Shown one piece after another: positions 48,963 to 58,500 of a DNA stretch of 64,000 nt. The DNA is taken from positions 1-64,000 of IMG/VR virus record IMGVR_UViG_3300022745_000025. One strand, 5' to 3'. The number at the start of each line of letters is the position of its first letter. The first letter of the stretch is position 1. The notes below the pieces were generated by a model that did not search any database, was not told the DNA's origin, and saw only the letters and a program-made list of their open reading frames with translations. This DNA comes from a virus. Both the position numbers and the translations under genes were made by a program.

Positions 48963-49329
48963 GGCGGGGTTCGCTTTCTTCTTCTTGTTGTTTTGCGAAA
49001 TCGAGAGACGCAATGAAGCGTCGGCCGGTGAAGCGCGGCACACGGCGCGGCTCCATCCAGCTTGGGTAGATGGATGGCTCCATCTCTTCAGGGTCAATCA
49101 CGGCGGTGGCCATGATGTACAGGGGTTCTTTCTGCGTGGGCGTCTGGACGAGCATCACGCGACCTTCTCGCACCTCAACGGCCAGCCAACCCCACACATA
49201 CCTGTGTGTCAGGCCCAGACCGGCGACCGACGCGCAGAGTCCTCGCCGGGTCTTGGGGCTCTTGAGCAGGGCGACCAGCATCTTGGTAGCCCGCTCGGAG
49301 ATCTCGGTTGTGGTCGCTTTGCGTTTCAT
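48931..49329 (-). CDS. Hypothetical 132-aa protein ahead of pol
   Basis: Starts MKRKATTTEISERATKM at 49329 (ATGA-coupled to the DksA-like gene). The N-terminal 65 residues look like a winged-helix layout (ISERATKMLVALLKSPKTRR, GLTHRYVWGWLAVEVREGRV), followed by a beta part and a basic end (FIASLDFAKQQEEESEPRHE). It may be a DNA-binding accessory. Confidence 0.6.
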   Translation of the reverse strand: MKRKATTTEISERATKMLVALLKSPKTRRGLCASVAGLGLTHRYVWGWLAVEVREGRVMLVQTPTQKEPLYIMATAVIDPEEMEPSIYPSWMEPRRVPRFTGRRFIASLDFAKQQEEESEPRHEKITRKADR

Positions 49330-49562
49330 CCCCGGTACCTCTCCCAATCCACCTGACAGAGGTAGCAGCGGCGCTTACCGAGATTCAGTCGAGCTGCCTC
49401 GATGGGCTCTGAGCAGTCCATGCAATCGGGGTAGGGGTAGGTCCCATCGGCTCGTGGCACCTGCTCAGGGCGGGCTTTCTTACGGGCCAGGTACAGGTGG
49501 TTGGCTGTCTCTCGCTCAGCCAGCTCGTTAGCCTGATCGACTTCGTCACCGACTTCTCTCAT
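49326..49562 (-). CDS. DksA/TraR-type zinc finger protein
   Basis: A 78-aa protein with an N-terminal helix (EVDQANELAERETANHLYLA) and a four-Cys finger CMDCSEPIEAARLN...RRCYLCQ, the TraR/DksA pattern. These proteins enter the RNA polymerase secondary channel and alter promoter choice. It could help reprogram host transcription or the unusual phage promoters. ATGA-coupled on both sides. Confidence 0.8.
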   Translation of the reverse strand: MREVGDEVDQANELAERETANHLYLARKKARPEQVPRADGTYPYPDCMDCSEPIEAARLNLGKRRCYLCQVDWERYRG

Positions 49563-50122
49563 CTGCGGCCTCCGTGTACGGCCACAAATTCGGCGATCTT
49601 TCGCAGCTCGACCTTCAGCTCTCCGATCGTGCCGTTGTTGTCAATGTCGAAATCGACGAGGTCGGGGTCAATCCCTCGCTCGGATGCATGGTCGGCAGCT
49701 TCGCCATTGAGTCCACCCACGTCCCGGTGCATGCGGAGGATGAAGCCGCCGCGGTCCATGATGGCGTGGGCTTCGTGGTCGAAACGAATATCGGTGACGA
49801 TCACCGACTTCTCGTTCTTGTACCAAGTGTCCAGGCGGTGCATCAAGTGCCTGACCCAGATGTCATCGCCAAACACCGGCTTCATGGCGTCGTTGCCAAG
49901 CAGCTGCATGATGCGTCGGCGGGTCATCCCCAGCCACTCCACTTCACCCTCTTTCAGGGCGTCGTGGTTCATGGCCTGAACGTGCTCGTCGGTGAGCACG
50001 GCAGCCATCTTCTTCATGGGGGTGGCAAAGGCGACGGGCGTGTACCCGAACTCCTGTTGCAAAAAGGACGCAGCTGTGTCCTTGCCGGAGCGTGCCCGCC
50101 CGGTGATACCTATCAGGTTCAT
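49559..50122 (-). CDS. Deoxynucleoside monophosphate kinase
   Basis: A 187-aa kinase: P-loop GRARSGKDT (8-16), RRRIMQLLGND, IWVRHLMHRLDTW, VIVTDIRFDHEAHAIM and GGFILRMHRD, the T4 gp1-like set. It phosphorylates dNMPs for the phage's DNA synthesis and may handle dTMP from ThyX. Leader: hairpin 50153-50169 then AAAACAAGAAGAAAGAG, no clear SD. Confidence 0.85.
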   Translation of the reverse strand: MNLIGITGRARSGKDTAASFLQQEFGYTPVAFATPMKKMAAVLTDEHVQAMNHDALKEGEVEWLGMTRRRIMQLLGNDAMKPVFGDDIWVRHLMHRLDTWYKNEKSVIVTDIRFDHEAHAIMDRGGFILRMHRDVGGLNGEAADHASERGIDPDLVDFDIDNNGTIGELKVELRKIAEFVAVHGGRR

Positions 50123-50152
50123 CTCGACTCTTTCTTCTTGTTTTAGGTGAGT

Positions 50153-50169
50153 CGCCGCTTTGTGCGGCG
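50153..50169 (-). terminator. Hairpin before dNMP kinase
   Basis: CGCCGC, loop TTTGT, GCGGCG; 6-bp perfect stem located between the 50189 gene stop and the A-rich leader of the kinase. No T-run, so it may be an mRNA processing or stability element. Confidence 0.5.
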
Positions 50170-50188
50170 CGTGATGTTACCAACTTAC

Positions 50189-51301
50189 TCAGTCGACGTC
50201 ATGCAGGTTGTCATGCCAGCGTTTCAGCCTCCAGATTGCGACGTTTGCGACCACCGCCTGAGGCTCCGGCTTCTCAACCAACGGGTCGATTCGGGTCAGG
50301 TCGTAGAAGCCCTTGGGACTCACCACTTCATGCCTCAGGACGTAGAAGTTGAAGAGCTCCAGCATGTTGACCGTGTAGCCCATGCGCTTGCTCAGCCTCT
50401 GCTCCCTGCACCTGACCAAGATGTCCCCGAGTGAGGCTTCCTTGGCCAGCTTCGTGGTGTCGTACCGGTGGCGGAACGCGCCCCGACGACCTACTGGTTG
50501 TGTTCCGACTCCCTCGACTGCGTCGTACACAGAGGCAGCGTGAGCTCTCGCCTCCATGTCCGTCCTGAGCTGTCGGAAGATTTCGTTGAGTTGCGCATAC
50601 TGGGACGGGAACCTCTCCGGAAAGAGGTCCCGCATCGTGTGGTGATACGCAGCCAGAATGGTCTCGAGGAACGGGTCGTCCACGCAGATGACGTCACGAA
50701 CCAACGCCCTGTAGGCGATGGGCGTGGCGATGCGAAACTGCTTGGTGCACATCTGGCCCCACCGGAGGTCCCCGGTGCCGTGGTACAGGTCCAGCCCGTA
50801 ATTGAGTGACCCACCTGCGACCTCGATGAACGCTCCATTGATGGACTTGCGGCCGTTCGACAGGCTGTCGTCGAACGCTGTGATGACCCCTCGGGGCTGC
50901 AGGGCGGCTATGACGGCTGCCACCGTTGAAAGGTTCGAGCCCTTCTTGACGTGTGGCCCGCGCAGCTTTCCTCTGTGGCCCTCCAGCGTCCCAAGGGGAC
51001 TGCGCCCCTTGGTCGGCAACCCTTTCAGCACCTTGCCGAAATCACTGCAGATGTTTGCCCACTCGCGCTCTGTGATCGGATGCTGCTTGAGCAGCTGGAA
51101 CAGGACCGTCGAGCCGTGCAAGCCCCACGCCATGGGGCGTGGGTCTGGTCGGTAGGATTTGGGGGCATCGAGACCGTACGCCTCCAAGCCCATATCCACC
51201 ACCTCGGTGAACACTTCGTATGCCCCGTGGTAGCGAAGCTGGCGTTGGATGGCGCCCGCCAGCTTCATCAGATCAAACTCCGAATACTCGACTGAGATCA
51301 C
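50189..51301 (-). CDS. Hypothetical 370-aa replication-region protein
   Basis: A GTG at 51301 is preferred over the ATG at 51319, since AAGGAG (51306-51311 in minus sense) is correctly spaced for it and would otherwise fall inside the ORF. The protein (VISVEYSEFDLMKLAGAIQ) is alpha/beta with repeated Arg/Gly/Asp clusters (HRGKLRGPHVKKGSNLSTVA). No catalytic motif was recognised. The region FAPLNYGLDLYHGTGDLRWG looks like an enzyme core, but nothing confirms it. It overlaps the MazG-like gene by 29 bp. Confidence 0.5.
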   Translation of the reverse strand: MISVEYSEFDLMKLAGAIQRQLRYHGAYEVFTEVVDMGLEAYGLDAPKSYRPDPRPMAWGLHGSTVLFQLLKQHPITEREWANICSDFGKVLKGLPTKGRSPLGTLEGHRGKLRGPHVKKGSNLSTVAAVIAALQPRGVITAFDDSLSNGRKSINGAFIEVAGGSLNYGLDLYHGTGDLRWGQMCTKQFRIATPIAYRALVRDVICVDDPFLETILAAYHHTMRDLFPERFPSQYAQLNEIFRQLRTDMEARAHAASVYDAVEGVGTQPVGRRGAFRHRYDTTKLAKEASLGDILVRCREQRLSKRMGYTVNMLELFNFYVLRHEVVSPKGFYDLTRIDPLVEKPEPQAVVANVAIWRLKRWHDNLHDVD

Positions 51302-51944
51302 GCAACTCTCCTTCCACATCCCTATTCAGGGCGGCGTGGGTCGAGAAGCCGCCCTTGTATCGGTGCTTGAGCTTGGCGACATTGGTCTTCACCAGCATCG
51401 GGATGACCTCTTCGATGGTGCCGAGGTCCTGCAGTTCGGTGTCTTTGCTGTGGAGCAGCAGGAAGCCGTAGGTGGCGCAGAGCATGGCCTGCTTGGCCTG
51501 CTCGTCGTTGGGTTCTTTGTCGTACGCCAACCAACGCTTGGCGATGTCCAGCAGCGGGTTGAAGTTGAACTGCGCGGCGTCCGCCATGCTGGGTTCAATG
51601 TCATCTTCGCTGGGGATTCCGCTGTCGGGGAAGAACTGCCAAGACTCGTTGGCCACCCTGTGCGCATGGTCGTGGAGCTCATCGTCCTCGTACGTCGTCG
51701 GGGGCAGTTGCTGCAGCGCGGCCGTCATGAAGAACAGGTAGTCACCGCACTCCTCGATGAAGTTGGTGCGGTCCTTGGCTGTACAGGCTTCGTGGTACTC
51801 GGTCACCATCCCCAGGACGGCGTGAGTGAACATGGTGGATCGGGGTAGGGGGCGGAAGAGGTTGGCCACGAACTGGTCATAGGTGACGTCAGGGATACCT
51901 GTGTCGGCGTGTCGGATCATGTTGTGGGTGTCTGTGAAGCTCAT
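51273..51944 (-). CDS. MazG-like nucleotide pyrophosphohydrolase
   Basis: A 223-aa protein from the ATG at 51944 (ATGA overlap). The all-alpha NTP-PPase motif is present: GMVTEYHEACTAKDRTNFIE with E49/E52 and EECGD (64-68). A C-terminal extension (FLLLHSKDTELQDLGTIEE on) follows. Phage MazG-type enzymes hydrolyse (d)NTPs or alarmones to keep the host active. Confidence 0.75.
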   Translation of the reverse strand: MSFTDTHNMIRHADTGIPDVTYDQFVANLFRPLPRSTMFTHAVLGMVTEYHEACTAKDRTNFIEECGDYLFFMTAALQQLPPTTYEDDELHDHAHRVANESWQFFPDSGIPSEDDIEPSMADAAQFNFNPLLDIAKRWLAYDKEPNDEQAKQAMLCATYGFLLLHSKDTELQDLGTIEEVIPMLVKTNVAKLKHRYKGGFSTHAALNRDVEGELRDLSRVFGV

Positions 51945-52624
51945 TGTGGCTCTCCGATGATGGAGTTGATGGTGTAGAGGGTGTCGTTGTCGAGGGTCAT
52001 GTTCTCTCTGGCCCAACGTAGGTAGCTCTTGGGGACGGCCTCGATGGCCTCACCCCTGTGCTTACCAAAAGGCAGTGAGGCGATGCGCATGGGCCTCTGA
52101 GCGTGCCGGGCAAGCTCAGGCAGCGTCATGTTCATGCGCTCGGCGATGTGCTTGGCCAGGTGGTAGGCCCACATCACATCGTTAAGTACACGGTGAGCGC
52201 CCCCAAAGTGACGGGGTAGGCCGAGGGCGTAGACGCAGGTGCTGAGCTTGTGGTCGTCCATGTCGGGGTACAGCTGCCTGACGTAGCGCAGGGTGTCCAA
52301 CTCGAACACCTCGCCGTCGACGTAAGGTTCGAAAGCGGGGCGGTCGAACCCGATGCGGTGGCCGATCAAGGTCACCGGGCCTTGGAACCGCTTGCCGTGC
52401 ACCTCGCCGAAGAACTCGTCCAGTGTGGGCGAATCCTTGACATCGTCGTAGGTCAGGCCGTGGATGCCCGACGCCGACGGGGAGATGGGCTGCTGTGGGT
52501 CAATCAGGCTCTCCACCTGATTGATGATGTTCCACTCCGAATCGATCTCGACCCAGCCAATTTCACATACGCCGCGGTCATCCTTGGCACTGGTTGTTTC
52601 GCTGTCTGCTACCAGCCACTTCAT
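51941..52624 (-). CDS. DnaQ-like 3'-5' exonuclease with DUF3820
   Basis: A 227-aa exonuclease. DEDDh residues: D7/E9 (VADSETT), LIGHRIGFDRP, and the final HxxxxxD in GAHRVLNDVMW. The C-terminal DUF3820 block reads LPFGKHRGEAIEAVPKSYL. Similar proteins are annotated ExoX-like. It may proofread or degrade DNA in replication. ATGA overlaps join it to genes on both sides. Confidence 0.85.
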   Translation of the reverse strand: MKWLVADSETTSAKDDRGVCEIGWVEIDSEWNIINQVESLIDPQQPISPSASGIHGLTYDDVKDSPTLDEFFGEVHGKRFQGPVTLIGHRIGFDRPAFEPYVDGEVFELDTLRYVRQLYPDMDDHKLSTCVYALGLPRHFGGAHRVLNDVMWAYHLAKHIAERMNMTLPELARHAQRPMRIASLPFGKHRGEAIEAVPKSYLRWARENMTLDNDTLYTINSIIGEPQ

Positions 52625-52797
52625 GCTGCCTCCCTTTGGCGCAGGAGCGCCATGAAGTAGATTGCGCTGGCCTGGGCCAGTGGTGCCACTTCCATGGCTG
52701 CCATCTCATCAACGGTCATGAACTTGTCGGGGTTGGCGCGGAAATTGGTCTCCCAGTCCTCAAACGCCTGGACGAGCTTTTCGTGGGTGACGTTCAT
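52621..52797 (-). CDS. Small hypothetical protein, 58 aa
   Basis: Starts MNVTHEKLVQAFEDWETNF at 52797 (ATGA-coupled to the ligase). Helical, with FMTVDEMAAMEVAPLAQASA in the middle, resembling small phage proteins sometimes encoded beside exonucleases. ATGA-coupled to the DnaQ-like gene. Confidence 0.6.
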   Translation of the reverse strand: MNVTHEKLVQAFEDWETNFRANPDKFMTVDEMAAMEVAPLAQASAIYFMALLRQREAA

Positions 52798-53762
52798 GCT
52801 GGTTCTCCGATGTCGATGGGGTCTCGCAGGCACTCAAATGTCGCCATCCGAGGTTGGTCAATGACGCCATACGCGAGGTGCTTGATCTTGGCGATGTGGC
52901 CGACGATCGTCTCTGGGTTCTCAAAGAACGCTTTGGCCTCTGCCGCCTTCATCCGCCCAGACCCAGCCGTGATCTCTTTGCCCTTCTCGAAAAGCAGGCG
53001 CCCTGTGATTGAGCACCTGACATCGTTCAGGACTTCCCCAACAATCGCTCCAACGCTGCCGTTGGCCACTTTGCCGGCCTTCGCGCTACTGCGTTCGGTC
53101 TTTCCGAGGGTGTTCTTCTTGGCCTCGTTAGTGTTGGTCTCTTCCTCGATCAGCTTCGTGACCCGGATCTCGAAATCACCCCAAGGCTTGAAGCGCATGA
53201 ACTGCTGGCCTGACTTGGTGGGCCGCCCTTCCTTCACCTTCTCACGTGGGTTGCGGAAGACTGCGCCTTCGTACCCCTCCTCCAAGCAGTCAGCGGCAAA
53301 CGCTCTGGCCTCGTCGGCGTTGAGGATCACAGTGAATGGCACAAGGCGAAGCCGATCGTTTTTCAGTTTGATGATCAGCTCTCGCAGGGTGGTGTACCTG
53401 ACTGCGTACTCTTGGTCTTGTGTCTCTGGCGTCACAAGGTCGAACAGCCACCAGTACAGGTTTGGCGGTTCGGTGACGCCCTTGAACGCACCGACTGCGC
53501 CAGTTGTCTGTGCACACAGGCTTTCGCCGGGGGCTGCGACAGGGTTGACGCCGAGTGTCAGCTCTCCGTCGAAGCCTCTGTGAGCGAGGTAGCTGAAGAG
53601 TTCAGTGACACCGAAGCCCTTGAACTCATCGAGGCTGCGGCCGACCAGCTTGTCGTTGGGCTGTAGGGCGCGGACTCCGTCGATTTTGGGCATACCCCAG
53701 ACGGGGTAGGGGAGGGTGTCGAAGTTCGCGTCATCCGCGAGCTGTGGTTTGATGGTGCTCAT
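52794..53762 (-). CDS. ATP-dependent DNA ligase
   Basis: A 322-aa T7-type ligase: nucleotidyl-acceptor Lys26 in PKIDG, motif III FDGELTLG, motif IV YEGAVFRNP and motif V FMRFKPW, followed by an OB-fold end. It seals nicks after the Pol I 5' nuclease removes primers. Leader: terminator hairpin 53792-53810 and CAACAAGAAC directly before the ATG, with no SD. Confidence 0.9.
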   Translation of the reverse strand: MSTIKPQLADDANFDTLPYPVWGMPKIDGVRALQPNDKLVGRSLDEFKGFGVTELFSYLAHRGFDGELTLGVNPVAAPGESLCAQTTGAVGAFKGVTEPPNLYWWLFDLVTPETQDQEYAVRYTTLRELIIKLKNDRLRLVPFTVILNADEARAFAADCLEEGYEGAVFRNPREKVKEGRPTKSGQQFMRFKPWGDFEIRVTKLIEEETNTNEAKKNTLGKTERSSAKAGKVANGSVGAIVGEVLNDVRCSITGRLLFEKGKEITAGSGRMKAAEAKAFFENPETIVGHIAKIKHLAYGVIDQPRMATFECLRDPIDIGEPA

Positions 53763-53791
53763 GTTCTTGTTGTTCTGTTGAGCTGAAGAAA

Positions 53792-53810
53792 AGCGGCCGC
53801 TTGGGCCGCT
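53792..53810 (-). terminator. Rho-independent terminator before the ligase
   Basis: AGCGGCC, loop, GGCCGCT (7 bp), then TTTTCTT in minus sense, just past the stop of the 53815 gene. Confidence 0.75.
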
Positions 53811-53814
53811 GGGG

Positions 53815-54090
53815 TCAGGTGCACGCCTCGCAGGTTCCTTCGCCTGACAGGTCGCATGCTTTGCCTAGTGCGAAGTCATCGGACTGGGCGGCGTGGAAGG
53901 CGTCCAGCCGCTCAGTCAGGACGGCGACGTAGTCGGTCATGATCGCCTCCTGCCGGATCAGGCGCTGCCGTTCGGCACGCTCAACTTCGAGCCACTTGTC
54001 GGAGGCGATGAAGGTTCGGAGGCTGGAGAGTCGGGTCGAAAGCTGTTCGCGTTCGGCGACCATCCGCTCGATACGGGGATCAGTCAGCAT
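53815..54090 (-). CDS. Small coiled-coil phage protein
   Basis: A 91-aa protein: IERMVAEREQLSTRLSSLRT, then VERAERQRLIRQEAIMTDYV and a C-terminal CEACT. This helix-hairpin protein is widespread in phages and resembles lambda-type small proteins of unknown role. AGGAGCAACCC precedes the ATG. Overlaps the HNH gene end by 11 bp. Confidence 0.7.
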   Translation of the reverse strand: MLTDPRIERMVAEREQLSTRLSSLRTFIASDKWLEVERAERQRLIRQEAIMTDYVAVLTERLDAFHAAQSDDFALGKACDLSGEGTCEACT

Positions 54091-54610
54091 GGGTTGCTCC
54101 TGTTGTAGTTGTTCTAGGAACGGGTTGGAAAGTATGAAGCTCGCGCTTCGCTTTGAGATAAGCCTCGTGGGCTTCTTCTGGGGTGGGAAACAGACCGAGG
54201 TACAACTTGCGTCCTCGTGCGCTTATCTGGGATAACCACAAACCCCTGTCAGGGAGCCAAGTTGTACCTAGCAAACCTTTGGTACGAGTCTTCCGAGTCC
54301 CGAGGTTTTGTGAGTTTTCAGCACCAGAGCACGCCCTCAGGTTGGCCAGTGCGTTATCGGACCTGACCCCATTTGCGTGGTCAATCTGGTCTGTGGGCCA
54401 TTCACCGTGTGAAAAGTACCAAGCCAACCGATGCGCATAGTAGGCTTTGTTGTTGATCTGGATAGTGATGTAACCCTGAGTGTTCAAGGTTCCAGCAATT
54501 GAGCCGACCCTGACTCGATTACTGGTTGACACCTTCCAGGTGAATACACCTGTTTCAGGGTCGTAATGCAGCATCTCCTGCAGAGGTCCTGCAGTCAGTG
54601 TTTCGCTCAT
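54080..54610 (-). CDS. HNH/AP2 endonuclease
   Basis: A 176-aa protein: GVFTWKVSTSNRVRVGSIAG N-terminal domain, HNH core YYAHRLAWYFSHGEWPTDQI-DHANGVRSDN, and an AP2-like C-terminal domain (GLLGTTWLPDRGLWLSQI, KLYLGLFPTPEEAHEAY). It is a free-standing homing-type nuclease between the ssDNA-binding candidate and the small coiled-coil gene. Terminator 54642-54663 lies upstream. Confidence 0.85.
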   Translation of the reverse strand: MSETLTAGPLQEMLHYDPETGVFTWKVSTSNRVRVGSIAGTLNTQGYITIQINNKAYYAHRLAWYFSHGEWPTDQIDHANGVRSDNALANLRACSGAENSQNLGTRKTRTKGLLGTTWLPDRGLWLSQISARGRKLYLGLFPTPEEAHEAYLKAKRELHTFQPVPRTTTTGATHAD

Positions 54611-54641
54611 GTTCTTGTTTTTCTGCGAGGAAACGGAAAAA

Positions 54642-54663
54642 GCCTACGGCCGAAGCCGTAGGC
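54642..54663 (-). terminator. Rho-independent terminator
   Basis: GCCTACGGC, loop TTCG, GCCGTAGGC in minus sense, then TTTTT. It closes the transcript of the 54698 gene. Confidence 0.88.
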
Positions 54664-54697
54664 AAGGGTGCCCGGTTGTTACCGGGACTTGGCGGGA

Positions 54698-55513
54698 TTA
54701 CAGCTTGTTGGGCAAGCTGGAAGCAAAGCTGAGCTTTGTCCATTTGTTACTATTTGCTGACACCACCTCGCGGATCACGAAGAACGTGAACGGGTCTTCC
54801 GGCACAGAGAAGCCGGGCAAGCCCATAGACGCACAGCGGGCCTGATCCTTCAGGTTCTGCTGGTACTTGCTGAACGACGGGATCGAGCTCTGAGACAGAG
54901 TGATCTGGATCACGGTGCCGATGGGGCCATCACCAGAGTCGGTCGCCAGCAGGGCGCAAGCCAAGTCGACATAACGCTTGGAGTTGGCCTTCTCAAAGCC
55001 CTCGGTCTCACGCAAGTAGGTGATGTACTCGGCAACAGATTTGCCGACCCACTTCTTCATCTCTTCGCCGATTACGGAGTCAATCACCTGACCGTCTTTG
55101 GAGTAGGCCACGAAGTCCTTGGTGGACTTTTCTTGGGCTCCGGGGGTGATCTCGAAGTGGTCGTCCCAAGCCAGCAGGCGAACCTTGGCCCAGCGGCCCA
55201 GGCTTGCGTCCTCTTTGCCGGTCTGGCTGATCTCTCCGTTGGAGCCTTTGAACACAGAGTAGTTGCCGTAGCTGAAGTCAGCGGCTCCTTTCATCTCGTC
55301 CAGCTCGCGCTGGAAGGCTTTGGCTTGTGCGGCGATGTCGTTCACATTGCCAACGGCTGTGCTCTGACGCACGGCGGGTACGGCGGCGGGGGTTGGTGCC
55401 GCGGCTTCTTCGCGGGCATCATTCATTGCTTCGACTGTGGTGTCCATTGTCATTTCTGTGGCTTCTTGTACTTGTTCGAATTGTGGTTCTTGTGCAGGTT
55501 TACGCAGGGCCAT
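54698..55513 (-). CDS. Putative ssDNA-binding/replication accessory protein
   Basis: A 271-aa acidic protein between primase and HNH genes. The N-terminal 60 residues are disordered and Ala/Pro/Glu-rich. The core holds DFSYGNYSVFKGSNGEISQT, a beta-rich section (RWAKVRLLAWDDHFEITPG) and SKRYVDLACALLATDSGDG. Its place next to the primase-helicase, a strong terminator after it, and AGGAGTGAAAC before the ATG suggest a highly made replication protein such as an SSB. No OB-fold signature is clear. Confidence 0.45.
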   Translation of the reverse strand: MALRKPAQEPQFEQVQEATEMTMDTTVEAMNDAREEAAAPTPAAVPAVRQSTAVGNVNDIAAQAKAFQRELDEMKGAADFSYGNYSVFKGSNGEISQTGKEDASLGRWAKVRLLAWDDHFEITPGAQEKSTKDFVAYSKDGQVIDSVIGEEMKKWVGKSVAEYITYLRETEGFEKANSKRYVDLACALLATDSGDGPIGTVIQITLSQSSIPSFSKYQQNLKDQARCASMGLPGFSVPEDPFTFFVIREVVSANSNKWTKLSFASSLPNKL

Positions 55514-58500
55514 GTTGTTTCACTCCTAAAATTTCACTGTCATTTGCCGCCTGCTGATTCAGCAAGCGACCCTCTTCATCGAGTAACTTCGTTGCGAAGA
55601 ACCCGAAGTCTTCTGCCATAAGATCCTCGAATCTATAACGGCAAATCACGGAGGTTCCGCCTCGCCGCAGTGGGCTAAACGGAGCCGCCTTTGAAACGCA
55701 TGCGGGGATTTGCCGCATGGCGTTCAAGAAACCTTCCACGTTCTGGTAGTACGTCTGCTGGTGCCTTGCACGGGCCCAGCTTTGGTACTTCACGAACACG
55801 GATCGGATGTCTACGTCTACCATCAACGCTCCAGTGGAGTCGAAGTCGTAGCAGTATTCGAATCCCTCCCTGATGGCGTACTGCGATTCCGCCAGTTCGT
55901 TGTGAGAGATCCAAGTGACATCGGCCAACGCCTTGTAAATCTCCGCTTTCGGTGCTCCGGTACGCTTGATGGCGTCCTCGTTGAGCACTGTCTTGCAGAG
56001 CTGTGCAATGCGTTTGTCGAATTCTGTAACACCTACGGCATTTAGTGTTGCACGTAGGAATTTGAGGCCACAGATCACGATGGCCATGTTGGTCAGGGGT
56101 CGCTCGTTGACCTTCAGATCAGGGCGATCCTCGAGCATCCGCCTGACTTCATCTTTGGCGTCCTTGTACAGCTTGGCGTAGTCGGCCATCGACCACCGCA
56201 GGGTGTTCCACAGCAGCAAGGTGCCAAGCCGGCTGACCAAGATCCGAATCTTCTCCTCCTCCAGAACCGCCCACGTGTGGGGGTCCTGGTCGGCCGGCGT
56301 CATGGGGATGAGTACACATCGCTCCATGAACGCCGTCTCATCCAACAGCGTCTCGGTCATCGTCACGATGGGCGCTGACCGTTCCATCTGGGTGATGGTG
56401 CGGAAGTCAGAGGTGGAAGAACCATCCTTGATGCCGCCCATCATCATGGCGCCACTGTTGTAGGCCGTGCGGAACTCGCCGATCCAGCGGCTGTAGTCGA
56501 ACTCCGACATCCCTGACCGCTTGAACTCGTCAATCAGGGCGGGTACGGAGGCCGAGGAGCTCAGCAGAACCCGTCGGGCATGCGCCGTCAGGGAGTTGCC
56601 CACCGCGCTTTGCACCTTGGGCTCCGCCTTCGCCCAGAACATCCGGGCCAACATCTTGGGTGTCGATGTCTTTCCGGAGCCGGCCGGCCCGTAGATCTGG
56701 AGGATCGGGAACTGGCCGTGGATTCGGTGGTGAATCTGGCGGTGGAATGTTGAGACAAACCAACCGAGAGCGGAGGCCACGGTGTACTCGGACTTGCTGA
56801 AGCTCATCAACGCGGTCAGCATCCTGTTGACGGCTGGGCCCTCACTTGGATCCAGCGGGTCGAGGTCGATGACGTCGGGGTCGTAGATGGAGCCGTTGCC
56901 CAGGTGAGGGCGGAACATGAATCGTTCATTGGGTCGTAGGGATTCCTTTGGGTTGTCGCTCACATCACGACCGAGAACCACACCACGAGGGGAGACGAAC
57001 ACAAGGATGCGCTCGGCGTTTTCGGGCTTGTCGGGGTCGGTGATGACGTCCACACCCTCACGGGTCAGGACGTAGGCGATGTTGTTGTCGCGGAGTGCTT
57101 GGTCTTTGAGTGCCATACGAACGCAAGTTGCTTGAATGTCGGTGCCTGTGAAACCTGATCCGTAGCCGGACAGGTACTTGTCGAGCGCCGCTCTGGAGCC
57201 GAAAGAATCCCCGAGGATCTCGTGGCGGCCGTAGTTGGTCAGGCGACCACCGCGATCTGCCACCAGAGTGGCCTGCAGGCCCACTTCCTTCTTGCTCTCC
57301 ACACTCACCAGCGTCCAAGGCATCAGGAAGCCTGTGGCGCTGAGCCTTGTCGGAACATCGTCCTTGGTCTGGACGAAGATCCCGCGGTGGTTGACGATGA
57401 CGCCGTTGTGCTCCCGGCGGTCGGCCATCTTCAAGGTCTGAACGACCTCGGAGCCAAGGGCAGCGTCCGCGAGTTCGAGGAGCTTCTTGGCGTCTTTGAT
57501 GGAGCCGTCGGGGTTGAAGATCTCCGCACGGGCTTCGTCGCTGATGTTGGACGGCATCTCTGGCGTCGCCATCATCAACTCTCGCCCGGGGCGCAGCTCT
57601 TCAGGGTCAAACCCCTCCTCAGCGATCGACTTCAGGGCGCCGAACGAGAAGATGTAGCAGGGGTTGTCGTGGGTGTAGTAGAACCGCTCCCTCAGCGCAT
57701 CCCTGCGTTTTCGGGGTGAGTTGTACCGGCCGTCCGAGGCGTAGTCCTGGATGATGCCCTCACAGGCTTCCAGAAACTCCGACTCGCTCTTGCCCAAGGC
57801 ATGCGCCAAGATGGACAGCTGCAGGGAGACGTTGTTGAAGCCTGCCCCATCTTTCAGGTGCAGGCCGGCCATCATCAGCTTGACGCTGGTGGGCCACTCG
57901 CCGTTGAACCGGTTCAGGTCTTTGGTTTCATCCTTGGCCTTGGCGGTTCGCTTGCTTTCCTCCTCAACCAGAGCACGCTTCTCGAGGAAGAGTGCCTGCA
58001 GCTCGGCAGAAGGTCGGCTGGTGTCGGCTGGCACCAGTGGGCGCTGCTCCGACGTCAGCTCGTCGTACAGCTCCGGGGTCATTGTCATGGCCTCGGCGTA
58101 CGAGATTTGGACCTTGTAGTGGCCGTTCTCCCTCTTGATGTTGGGCACCCTCCAGTGCCTGCCTTTGCGAGCGGAGTAGACCTTCATGTCGAGGGATCGG
58201 GTGACCCACTCGAGCACCATGTGCCGATAGACGTACGGCAGCAGGGTGACGCCTGTTTTGATGGCGTTCGCCGGGGCGAACACTTCCATCGGGATCTCGA
58301 GGTGGAAGCCCTTGCCGCCAGTGGCGTAGAGGCACATGGCGGTTGGATCCACCCTGTACTCATCGACCAACTTGGTCAAGGTTTCCTTGAAGTCGTTGAT
58401 GACAGAGGGCAGCTCTTCTGCCTTGCCATCCCAGTCCATGTACAGCGGGCCGCTGTACTTCATGGCCAGATACTTCTCTCGAGTCCAGTCCTCTTGAGGG

